A DNA stretch of 64,000 nucleotides from positions 2,170,001-2,234,000 of the forward strand of contig NZ_AP022577.1 of assembly GCF_010730955.1 (NCBI RefSeq), in the 5' to 3' direction. The position numbers and the translations under genes are program-made. The notes beneath the pieces are model-generated. The model saw only the letters and a list, made by a program, of their open reading frames with translations, made no database searches and was not told where the DNA came from. The DNA is from Mycolicibacterium aubagnense. Lineage in GTDB: Bacteria; Actinomycetota; Actinomycetes; Mycobacteriales; Mycobacteriaceae. This document shows positions 56,074 to 64,000 of this stretch, piece after piece (positions within the stretch are counted from its first letter, which is position 1; each line of letters begins with the position of its first letter).

Positions 56074-57245
56074 TGCAAAACGTCGGCGATCGGGACGGCG
56101 GCCGCGACCTTGGCCCGGTTCTTCATCACCTTGCCCGGCATGCCGCCGCCGACCACGCCGGCGACCGCCCCGTCGCGCTCGTAGAACGCCAGGAACTTGC
56201 GGCCGTCGTCTTCGACGATGTGCACGGTGTCGCCGGCCTTGGGCTCACCGAGGCACTGGATCTTGACGTCGTACTGGTCGCTCCAGAAGTAGGGCACCAC
56301 CACGGCGGCGGTGGCGTCCTGGCCCAGCATCGCCGGCACGATCACCCGCGCCTGCTCGGCCACGTTGCTCCAATGTTCCACCCGCACTTGGTGTCCGGCG
56401 GCATCACGCCAGGAGGCGACGTCACCGATGGCCCACACGTTGGGCGCGCTGGTGCGGCCGGCGGCGTCGCACACGACGCCGTTGTCGACCGCGATCCCGC
56501 TGCCCTCCAGCCAGTCGGTGGACGGGCGCGAACCGATACCGACGACAACGACGTCGGCGTCCAGTTCGGAGCCGTCGGCCAGCTGCACCTTCTCGACATG
56601 ATCTGTGCCGGTCACGCCGGTGACCCCGACGCCGCACCGCACGTCGACGCCCTCGGCGCGGTGCAGGCGTGCCACCAGTTCGCCGATCTCGGTGCCCAGC
56701 ACCGACGCCAGCGGCGTGGGCTGTGGCTCGACGATGGTCACGTCGATACCGAGCTTGCGCAGGCTGGCCGCCACCTCGCAACCGATGAACCCCGCGCCGA
56801 TCACCACCGCCCGCTTGGCCGAACCGGCGTGCTCACGCAACGCCACCGACTCGTCGTAGGTGCGCAGCACCCGGATACCGTCGAGGGCCGGCAGCGACGG
56901 GATGGTCCGGGGGACCAGCCCCGTCGCGATGACCAGCTCCTCGTAGGCGACGACATCACCGCCCGCCAGCGTCACGGTCTGTGCGTCGGTGTCCAGCTTG
57001 ACCGCGCCCGAGCCCAGCAGCAGCGTGATGTTGTTCTCGTCGTAGAACTCGGCCGGCTTGAGCGTCGTGTCGTCGGTCTCGGCACGCAACACGTCCTTGG
57101 ACAGCGGCGGCCGGTCATAAGGCAGATGGACTTCATCGCTGATCAGGGTGATCGGCCCGGCGTACTCGGCCTTGCGCAGTTGCTCGGCGGTACGCGCGGC
57201 GGCCAGACCGCCACCGACGATGACGATGCCTCCGTTTGTAGTCAC
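56070..57245 (-). CDS. Ferredoxin/rubredoxin reductase-type FAD oxidoreductase
   Basis: A 391-residue NAD(P)H/FAD reductase: GGIVIVGGGLAAARTAEQLR is the FAD site, AVVIGAGFIGCEVAASLRK the NAD(P)H site, and NVWAIGDVASW the second FAD motif. The C-terminal domain is of the reductase type serving P450 and dioxygenase systems. It resembles Rv0688, which I recall near the mft genes in M. tuberculosis. GTG 57245 fits the family start. Confidence 0.9.
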   Translation of the reverse strand: MTTNGGIVIVGGGLAAARTAEQLRKAEYAGPITLISDEVHLPYDRPPLSKDVLRAETDDTTLKPAEFYDENNITLLLGSGAVKLDTDAQTVTLAGGDVVAYEELVIATGLVPRTIPSLPALDGIRVLRTYDESVALREHAGSAKRAVVIGAGFIGCEVAASLRKLGIDVTIVEPQPTPLASVLGTEIGELVARLHRAEGVDVRCGVGVTGVTGTDHVEKVQLADGSELDADVVVVGIGSRPSTDWLEGSGIAVDNGVVCDAAGRTSAPNVWAIGDVASWRDAAGHQVRVEHWSNVAEQARVIVPAMLGQDATAAVVVPYFWSDQYDVKIQCLGEPKAGDTVHIVEDDGRKFLAFYERDGAVAGVVGGGMPGKVMKNRAKVAAAVPIADVLQ

Positions 57246-57333
57246 GTGGGCTTTCTTACACGATGCGGCCGCTGCGAGGCAGGCCACCCTGTGCATCGCT
57301 GCTCAGCAGAGCACCAGGTGGGCCGGCTCGGGG

Positions 57334-57798
57334 CTATCCGTGCCCCCAAACCCCACGCGCCCTGCGCTCGACGATGTTCGACAGCACCACGATGCTCTCG
57401 CTGCGTTCGATGGACGCACTACCGCGGATGCGCTCCAGTACCACCTCCAGATGCCGCATGTCCCGGGTCATCAAGTGCAGGATCGCGTCGGAGGTGCCGG
57501 TCACCGTCGCGGCCGAGACCACCTCGGGGATACCCTCCCAGGCCTCCCGCAGCTGGGCCGGCGTGATGGTGCCCTGACAGTACACCTGGACGTATGCCTC
57601 TGTCCCCCAACCGATTACATTGCGGTCGACGACGGTGGTGAAGCCGCGGATGACGCCGGTGGCCAGCAGGCGGTCGACGCGCCTCTTGACCGCGGGCGCG
57701 GACAGGCTCACCCGTTCGCCGATCTCGGCGAACGTGGCGCGTGCGTTGTCCGCCAGTTCGGCCAGGATGCGCTCATCGGTCTCGTCGACGGTTTCCAC
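57334..57798 (-). CDS. Lrp/AsnC-family regulator of the arginine-ornithine genes
   Basis: 154 residues: helix-turn-helix ATFAEIGERVSLSAPAVKRRV then the RAM ligand-binding domain (AYVQVYCQGTITPAQ, ATVTGTSDAILHLM). GTG 57798 is chosen for GGAGGTG 8 bases upstream; an ATG at 57852 has none. It is divergent from ddaH-rocD, the order I recall for Rv2324-Rv2323c-rocD in M. tuberculosis, and probably controls them. Confidence 0.9.
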   Translation of the reverse strand: METVDETDERILAELADNARATFAEIGERVSLSAPAVKRRVDRLLATGVIRGFTTVVDRNVIGWGTEAYVQVYCQGTITPAQLREAWEGIPEVVSAATVTGTSDAILHLMTRDMRHLEVVLERIRGSASIERSESIVVLSNIVERRARGVWGHG

Positions 57799-57874
57799 CG
57801 GCCACGCACCTCCGTCACGCAATAGATTGTCGAATCGCGAGTCATCAAACAATAGATCTGTTACAGACGCGCAA

Positions 57875-57891
57875 CAAGCATCGATTGCTTG
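57875..57891. promoter_or_regulatory. Candidate Lrp operator
   Basis: Perfect palindrome CAAGCATCGATTGCTTG in the divergent gap, 28 bases before the ddaH start; further CAATAG repeats lie to its left (57821, 57850, 57896). Confidence 0.55.
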
Positions 57892-57919
57892 CGCGCAATA
57901 GTGCTTCTACCATCGAATT

Positions 57920-58798
57920 ATGACGATTACTGATGTCGTCAAGATGGCGACACCAAACGCAGGTTGGCGACCAGACCGGGTAGCCCGCCCCCGGCACTAT
58001 GTGATGACCCGGCCGACGCATTTCACCGTCGAGTACGCGATCAACCCCTGGATGGACACTGCTGCGAGCGTCGATACCGCGCTGGCGGTGCGGCAGTGGG
58101 AGCGTCTGGTCCAGACGTACCGGAGCCTGGGCCATACCGTCCAACTGGTCGACCCGATCCCCGGACTGCCCGACATGGTGTACGCCGCCAATGGCGGACT
58201 GGTGCTCGACGACGGGTTCGAGAAGGTCGCCATCATCGCCAGGTTCACCTACCCCCAGCGGACCGGCGAATCGGTGGCCTACGCCGGATGGCTGCTCGAC
58301 CACGGATACTGCCCGCTGTATACCGAGCACACCAACGAGGGCCAGGGCGACCTGCTGATCATCGGTTCGAAGATATTGGCCGGCTATGGATTCCGGACCG
58401 ACCGCCAGTCACACGACGAGGTCGCCAAGCTGTCCGGGCTGCCGGTGGTCAGCCTGCAGTTGGTCAACCCCCGCTTCTACCACCTCGACACCGCCCTGGC
58501 CGTCCTCGATGACGAAACCATCGCGTTCTATCCACCGGCCTTCGGCGCCACGTCGGTGGCGTTGTTGCGCAAGATGTTTCCGGGCGCCATCGAGGTCGCC
58601 GACGCCGACGCCCACGTCCTCGGCCTCAACGCGGTATCGGACGGACTGAACGTGGTACATCCGGCCGCGGCCACGGGCTTCGCCGCGCAACTCGCCGCCG
58701 CCGGTTTCCGGCCCGTCGGCGTCGACTTGTCCGAATTGCTCAAGGGCGGCGGTTCGGTGAAGTGCTGCACCCTGGAGGTGTACTCGACGTCATGCTGA
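57920..58798 (+). CDS. ddaH: Dimethylarginine dimethylaminohydrolase / amidinotransferase-fold hydrolase
   Basis: 292 residues of the guanidino-modifying superfamily. Signatures: MVYAANGGLVL (acid), the His of NPRFYHLDTALAVL, and the catalytic Cys near 282 in GGGSVKCCTLEV. It should hydrolyse arginine or a methylarginine to citrulline or ornithine-level products; together with the overlapping ornithine aminotransferase gene it forms a catabolic unit. Exact substrate not settled from sequence. Confidence 0.85.
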   Translation: MTITDVVKMATPNAGWRPDRVARPRHYVMTRPTHFTVEYAINPWMDTAASVDTALAVRQWERLVQTYRSLGHTVQLVDPIPGLPDMVYAANGGLVLDDGFEKVAIIARFTYPQRTGESVAYAGWLLDHGYCPLYTEHTNEGQGDLLIIGSKILAGYGFRTDRQSHDEVAKLSGLPVVSLQLVNPRFYHLDTALAVLDDETIAFYPPAFGATSVALLRKMFPGAIEVADADAHVLGLNAVSDGLNVVHPAAATGFAAQLAAAGFRPVGVDLSELLKGGGSVKCCTLEVYSTSC

Positions 58799-60048
58799 AA
58801 GCCGTTGCGGGAACGCCGGGAGCGTCCGGCAGCACGGCTGCGCTGATCGACCTCGACGACCGCTACGCCGCGCACAACTACGCCCCGCTGCCGGTTGTCG
58901 CGGCATCAGCTGACGGGGTGTGGATCACCGACCCCGAAGGCCGCAGTTACCTGGACTGCCTCGCGGCGTATTCGGCGGTCAACTTCGGCCACCGCAACCC
59001 TGAGATCCTCGCGACCGCCCACGCCCAGCTGGACACCGTGACACTGGTCAGCCGCGCATTCCATTCCGACCGCCTCGGTCCGTTCTGCGCAGCGCTTGCC
59101 CAGCTGTGCGGCAAAGACCTGGTCCTGCCCATGAACAGCGGCGCGGAAGCGGTCGAGAGCGCGATCAAGGTCGCGCGCAAGTGGGGCATCGATGTCAAGC
59201 ACATCAAGGCCGATCCGGGCCCGAATATCATTGTGGCGCAGGGCAACTTTCATGGCCGCACCACGACGATAATCAGCTTCTCCGACGACCAGACGGCGCG
59301 GCAGGGCTTCGGCCCGTACGCACCCGGCTTCCGCTCGGTGCCGTTCGGGGACGCCGATGCGCTGGCCGCGGCCATCGATGACAACACCGCCGCCGTGCTG
59401 ATCGAACCGATCCAGGGCGAGGCCGGCATCATCGTGCCACCCGACAACTATCTGCCCCGCGTACGCGCCCTGTGCACCGAGCGCAACGTGCTGATGATCG
59501 CCGACGAGATCCAGTCCGGCCTGGCCCGCACCGGCCGCACGTTCGCCTGCGACCACTGGGGCGTGGTGCCCGACGTCTACCTGCTGGGCAAGGCTCTGGG
59601 TGGGGGCGTCGTACCGCTGTCGGCGGTGGTGGCCGACAGCGATGTGCTCGGCGTGCTGCACCCCGGCGAGCACGGGTCGACGTTCGGCGGCAATCCCCTG
59701 GCCGCGGCCATCGGCACCACGGTGGTCGGCATGGTGCAGCGCGGCGAATTCCAATCCAGGTCAACCGAACTCGGCCGGCACCTGCACGCGCGCCTGACAG
59801 CGATGACGGGGCGCGGTGTCACCGCCGTGCGCGGGCTGGGCCTGTGGGCCGGCGTCGACCTCGACCCCGCCGTCGGCAGCGGACGGGAGGTCAGCCTACG
59901 GCTGGCCGAGCGCGGTGTGCTGACCAAGGACACGCACGGACCGACGTTGCGGTTCGCCCCGCCGCTCGTCATCACCCTGGCCGAAATCGATTGGGCGATG
60001 GACCGATTCGCCGAGGTGCTGGCCGGAGCGCCGACGGCACGGTGGTAA
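58792..60048 (+). CDS. rocD: Ornithine aminotransferase
   Basis: A 418-residue class III PLP aminotransferase converting ornithine to glutamate semialdehyde. NSGAEAVESAIKVARKWG, EPIQGEAGI, ADEIQSGLARTG and the PLP lysine in LLGKALGGGVVPLSA are all present. ATG 58792 overlaps ddaH by 7 bases with CTGGAGGTG upstream. It is one intact frame, whereas I recall it split as rocD1/rocD2 in M. tuberculosis. Confidence 0.94.
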   Translation: MLKAVAGTPGASGSTAALIDLDDRYAAHNYAPLPVVAASADGVWITDPEGRSYLDCLAAYSAVNFGHRNPEILATAHAQLDTVTLVSRAFHSDRLGPFCAALAQLCGKDLVLPMNSGAEAVESAIKVARKWGIDVKHIKADPGPNIIVAQGNFHGRTTTIISFSDDQTARQGFGPYAPGFRSVPFGDADALAAAIDDNTAAVLIEPIQGEAGIIVPPDNYLPRVRALCTERNVLMIADEIQSGLARTGRTFACDHWGVVPDVYLLGKALGGGVVPLSAVVADSDVLGVLHPGEHGSTFGGNPLAAAIGTTVVGMVQRGEFQSRSTELGRHLHARLTAMTGRGVTAVRGLGLWAGVDLDPAVGSGREVSLRLAERGVLTKDTHGPTLRFAPPLVITLAEIDWAMDRFAEVLAGAPTARW

Positions 60049-60057
60049 ACCCATAGG

Positions 60058-60720
60058 ATGCGCTTCAACCCGCCGCCCAGCTGGCCGCCGTTTCCACCCG
60101 ACCGGCCCGATGGACGGAAATGGTTGATCATCGGCGGCGTGGTGCTGGCCGTGATCGCCCTGGTGGCGGGCGGCACCGTCGCCGTCACCAAGCTCTCCCG
60201 CGGCAACGGTGCATCCCAAGACGCAACGACGACAACACCGTTCAACGGCCTGACCATCGTGCCGACGCACCCGCCGGAGCCGACGGACTTCAACGCCTGG
60301 AACCGCGTCGGCGGCATCGACGCCACCTTCACCGACGACGGCCGGACGGTACGTCTCGATCCACCCGACGTCGCCGGCAGCCCGGTGACCACGTGGGTAG
60401 GGTTGATCCAGCCCGGCGATCCGGCGTGCTCGCTGCGGTTCACCGGACGCGTCCGCGGCGCCTCGAGCGGCTACGCCATCGGGCTCACGACCGTCAGCAA
60501 TCCGGCCGATACGGATTCGGGCCCGATCCCGGCACCGGCCGACAACGACTGGCATGCAATCGATGTGACGATCACCAAGACCGGCGCGGTCTCGGTCGAC
60601 CTCGACGGCACATCCGCGCTGCGGCGCATGATCGCGCCCGGCTGCGGCCGGCCCGCGATCAGAGTCTCAAGAGGCGCAACAGAATTCGCAGACGTGCTGG
60701 TCGGGCAGGTGGCCCCGTAG
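60058..60720 (+). CDS. Membrane-anchored extracytoplasmic protein of unknown function
   Basis: 220 residues. A Pro-rich cytosolic N-terminus (PPPSWPPFPPDRP) precedes one transmembrane helix (about 22-45, LIIGGVVLAVIALVAGGTV), and a beta-rich outer domain with two Cys (GDPACSLRF, APGCGRPAI) that could pair. No ribosome site is clear. It follows rocD by 9 bases but need not share its function. Confidence 0.75.
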   Translation: MRFNPPPSWPPFPPDRPDGRKWLIIGGVVLAVIALVAGGTVAVTKLSRGNGASQDATTTTPFNGLTIVPTHPPEPTDFNAWNRVGGIDATFTDDGRTVRLDPPDVAGSPVTTWVGLIQPGDPACSLRFTGRVRGASSGYAIGLTTVSNPADTDSGPIPAPADNDWHAIDVTITKTGAVSVDLDGTSALRRMIAPGCGRPAIRVSRGATEFADVLVGQVAP

Positions 60721-60721
60721 C

Positions 60722-61615
<894 letters not shown>

Positions 61616-61669
61616 CTAGCAGTCAAACTGGAACGTGTTCTAGCGGCTTCCCCCCAGGCGGGACACCGG

Positions 61670-62503
61670 CTATAACTCGGCGATGATCTGGGCGCGCTTC
61701 GCGGTGTACTCGGCCTCGCTGATGGTGCCCATCGCGCGCAACGTCTCGAGTTCCTGCAGTCGTTGTGCCGCAGGCTGACTGGGCATCACAGGTGCCGCGG
61801 CCGGAGCCGGTGCGACCGGTGCGGCCGGTGCCGCATTGCCACCGGCGCGCCGGACCACCGCCATCACCTGCTGCCGAACCGCCGGATTCGACCGGAGATC
61901 CACCGTGCCGTCGGCCGGCACGCCGTTGGCCTTGAGAATCCGCAGGATGTCCATCAATGGACCGGCTTGGCCGGTCAGATCGTAGGTCCTGCCGTCCTCG
62001 TCCGAGGTGAACTGTGCCGGCGCGATCCCTGCCACCAGTGTGCTTCGCTGCCAATCGATTTGGAACTCGTTGGTCGCCGGGTCCACCAGCACCGCCAGGT
62101 ATCGCGCGGTGATCAGCGGCATGCGCGGGATCGATGCGATCACCCGATCGGTGGCATCGAACGGAGCCAGACCCGGCCCCTCGATATGCAGACCCAGCTT
62201 CACCAGAGGGCGGTCGTTGATCTGGGTGCCGGTCTCGGTCAGACTCGTGACGCGAGCCAGTGCCAGCACCCCGTTGGCTTCCAGCGCCTGCTGCTTGGCC
62301 TGCCGTTTGGCGCCGAAGCTGACCAGCCACAGCGCAACGAGCACGTCGGCCGCGGTGACGAACAGCCCGGTCCAGAACATCCAGCCCAGGTACTCGCCGA
62401 ACCCGCTGGCGAAATACACGGCCAGGAAGATGGGGCCCACCAGCCCGCCGCACAGCAGCACCATGGCCTGAGCCTTGAGGTAACGCACCAACATGTCAGC
62501 CAC
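61670..62503 (-). CDS. Membrane protein with C-terminal SHOCT domain
   Basis: 277 residues. Two transmembrane helices lie at about 12-32 and 40-62, followed by a soluble domain, an Ala/Pro linker (about 222-245) and a C-terminal SHOCT motif (LQELETLRAMGTISEAEYTAK). GTG 62503 is used; ATG 62494 is possible. Function unknown. Confidence 0.8.
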   Translation of the reverse strand: MADMLVRYLKAQAMVLLCGGLVGPIFLAVYFASGFGEYLGWMFWTGLFVTAADVLVALWLVSFGAKRQAKQQALEANGVLALARVTSLTETGTQINDRPLVKLGLHIEGPGLAPFDATDRVIASIPRMPLITARYLAVLVDPATNEFQIDWQRSTLVAGIAPAQFTSDEDGRTYDLTGQAGPLMDILRILKANGVPADGTVDLRSNPAVRQQVMAVVRRAGGNAAPAAPVAPAPAAAPVMPSQPAAQRLQELETLRAMGTISEAEYTAKRAQIIAEL

Positions 62504-62546
62504 GCTCCTTGGATCAGCCGAACCGCTGCGAGACTCTAGTGTGGCG

Positions 62547-63266
62547 TCAGTCGCCCAGGACGTCCAACAGAACGAACGAGAAGTTGTCGGCGGCGCCGTT
62601 GGCCCGGGCCGTCCCGATGATGATCGCCGCGCCGTCGGCCCGGTCGTTGCATGCCGTGGCCGCCTGCAGGTCGTGATGCTCCATCTGCCCGTGCACGCCG
62701 TCCGAGCACATCAGGTAGCTACCCGGCTGCAGCGGCGTCGCGGTCAGGTGGGCAGCGATGGGCACCCCCTGGCCGAGCGACTGCGTGATGATGTTGGTGG
62801 GCCGGCCCGCGGCGTCGAGCACGGCGTCGTCGACCGACACCTGGGTCAACGTGTCGCCGGTGATCGAATACACGCGACTGTCCCCGACATTGAAGACGAT
62901 CACCTCGTCCGCCGTCAGACACACGCCCGCGATGGTGGTCCCCATGCCGGCCAGCTCGGTATCGCGGCCCATGTCGTAGAGCCAGTCACTGACGTACGAC
63001 AGCGACGACGTGATGTCGTCGCCACCGGTCCAGCCGGGCGACATGGTCGCGATCATGCTGAGCGCCGTCCGGCTGGCGACATCGCCGCCGACGTGCCCGC
63101 CCATGCCGTCGCATACCGCGCAGACGAACGGAAACCCGGGCTGCATCCGCATGTCCACCAGGACCCCGTTGTGCGTCTGGCTGACCCAGCCGCCGACCAT
63201 CACGGCATCTTCGTTGCGTTTGCGCCGTAGTCCGGTGTCGGTGAATGCCCGCACGTTCACTCGCAC
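62547..63266 (-). CDS. PP2C-family serine/threonine phosphatase
   Basis: 239 residues with the PP2C metal-binding motifs RKRNEDAVMV, VCDGMGGHVGGDVAS, FNVGDSRVY and the final DNFSFVLLD. A soluble, single-domain enzyme, shorter than PstP. GTG 63266 fits the domain start; the frame upstream is not conserved. Its partner kinase is not adjacent. Confidence 0.88.
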   Translation of the reverse strand: MRVNVRAFTDTGLRRKRNEDAVMVGGWVSQTHNGVLVDMRMQPGFPFVCAVCDGMGGHVGGDVASRTALSMIATMSPGWTGGDDITSSLSYVSDWLYDMGRDTELAGMGTTIAGVCLTADEVIVFNVGDSRVYSITGDTLTQVSVDDAVLDAAGRPTNIITQSLGQGVPIAAHLTATPLQPGSYLMCSDGVHGQMEHHDLQAATACNDRADGAAIIIGTARANGAADNFSFVLLDVLGD

Positions 63267-63357
63267 GACAGGCCACCCCTCATCGCGTTCCCCTCCATCG
63301 CGAACGATCCTGCCATCTTGCCCGCAAGTACCACGTGTCGACACCTCTTTCTCGCCG

Positions 63358-63395
63358 CAAAACAAAGCGCCGCCCACCCGAAGGTGAGCGGCGCT
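63358..63395 (-). terminator. Intrinsic terminator of tuf
   Basis: Stem AGCGCCGCTCACC / GGTGGGCGGCGCT around TTCG, followed on the minus strand by TTGTTTTG, 19 bases after the tuf stop. Confidence 0.9.
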
Positions 63396-63413
63396 CCGCT
63401 TGGAAAAACTAGA

Positions 63414-64000
63414 TCACTTAATGATCTTGGTAACGCGACCCGCGCCGACGGTACGACCGCCCTCACGGATGGCGAAACGCAGACCCTCGTCCATGGCGAC
63501 CGGCTGGATCAGCACGACGGAGATGTCGGTGTTGTCACCGGGCATCACCATCTCGGTGCCCTCGGGCAGGGTCACAACGCCCGTCACGTCCGTGGTACGG
63601 AAGTAGAACTGCGGACGGTAGTTGTTGAAGAACGGCGTGTGGCGGCCGCCCTCGTCCTTGGACAGGATGTAGACGCTGCCCTCGAACTCGGTGTGCGGGG
63701 TGGTGGTGCCGGGCTTCACGACGACCTGGCCACGCTCGACCTCTTCGCGCTTGATACCACGAACCAGCAGACCGACGTTGTCGCCGGCCTGGCCCTGGTC
63801 GAGCAGCTTGCGGAACATCTCGACACCGGTGACGGTGGTCTTGGTCGTGGTCGGGCGGATGCCGACGATCTCGACCTCTTCGTTGACGTTGATCACGCCA
63901 CGCTCGACACGGCCGGTCACCACGGTGCCACGACCGGTGATGGTGAAGACGTCCTCAACGGGCATCAGGAACGGCTTGTCGGTCTCGCGAACCGGGTCCG
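63414..64000 (-). CDS. tuf: Elongation factor Tu, C-terminal half (5' end outside window)
   Basis: The visible 195 codons cover the end of the GTPase domain and domains 2 and 3: [38 protein letters not shown], and the C-terminal [14 protein letters not shown]. The frame is open to the window edge. A strong terminator follows. In M. tuberculosis tuf precedes the same SDR and reductase genes. Confidence 0.97.
   Translation of the reverse strand, partial: DPVRETDKPFLMPVEDVFTITGRGTVVTGRVERGVINVNEEVEIVGIRPTTTKTTVTGVEMFRKLLDQGQAGDNVGLLVRGIKREEVERGQVVVKPGTTTPHTEFEGSVYILSKDEGGRHTPFFNNYRPQFYFRTTDVTGVVTLPEGTEMVMPGDNTDISVVLIQPVAMDEGLRFAIREGGRTVGAGRVTKIIK

Overview
The window is high-GC chromosomal DNA from a mycobacterium, most likely a rapid grower of the Mycolicibacterium type. 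The evidence is the gene content: a complete mycofactocin (mft) cluster, sigL-rslA, AtsA-type sulfatase, four tandem Rv0725c-type methyltransferases next to secY, and the mmsA-fadE9-mmsB valine genes. As I recall the M. tuberculosis map, gene order follows the tuf-mft-rpsJ-secY-sigL-mmsB stretch, here in reverse orientation and with several insertions. I see no tRNA, rRNA, CRISPR array, insertion sequence or prophage.

Region by region: (1) 1-2167, valine catabolism (mmsA end, fadE9, mmsB). (2) 2216-8343, a proline-rich secreted protein, a HAD-like protein, a NarL-type two-component pair, a DszB-like sulfinate desulfinase homologue and a short paralogue of the secreted protein. (3) 8350-14670, the sigL-rslA operon followed on the same strand by a four-gene biosynthetic cassette (ThDP enzyme, SRPBCC protein, KAS III-like protein, aminotransferase) and a MarR gene. 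The cassette has its own promoter that fits the SigL consensus, so SigL probably controls both units. (4) 14676-17371, map, adk and secY. (5) 17701-24919, four tandem methyltransferases, sppA, a small secreted protein and a beta-lactamase-fold hydrolase. (6) 25035-39855, the S10, spc and related ribosomal protein genes on the minus strand, interrupted by atsA, a lipoprotein gene and a YeiH transporter unit, with intrinsic terminators and new promoters at the breaks. (7) 40450-46686, accessory enzymes (hotdog thioesterase, NTF2-like protein, lipoprotein carboxylesterase, P450) and a divergent TetR/MFS efflux pair with a clear palindromic operator. (8) 46741-54127, mftG-F-E-D-C-B-A on the minus strand with mftR divergent, including the 35-residue precursor peptide gene. 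(9) 54207-63266, an ECF sigma/triple-VOC pair, a ferredoxin reductase, an Lrp/DDAH/ornithine aminotransferase arginine-ornithine unit, a mycofactocin-type SDR, a SHOCT protein and a PP2C phosphatase. (10) 63414-64000, the 3' part of tuf.

The two observations I consider most novel are the SigL-linked cassette, whose KAS III-like member has lost the usual catalytic histidine, and a family of three long palindromes that each begin at the stop codon of an unrelated gene and share a fixed design with compensatory arm changes. Assignments rest on motifs, gene order and remembered family knowledge; no database search was run.
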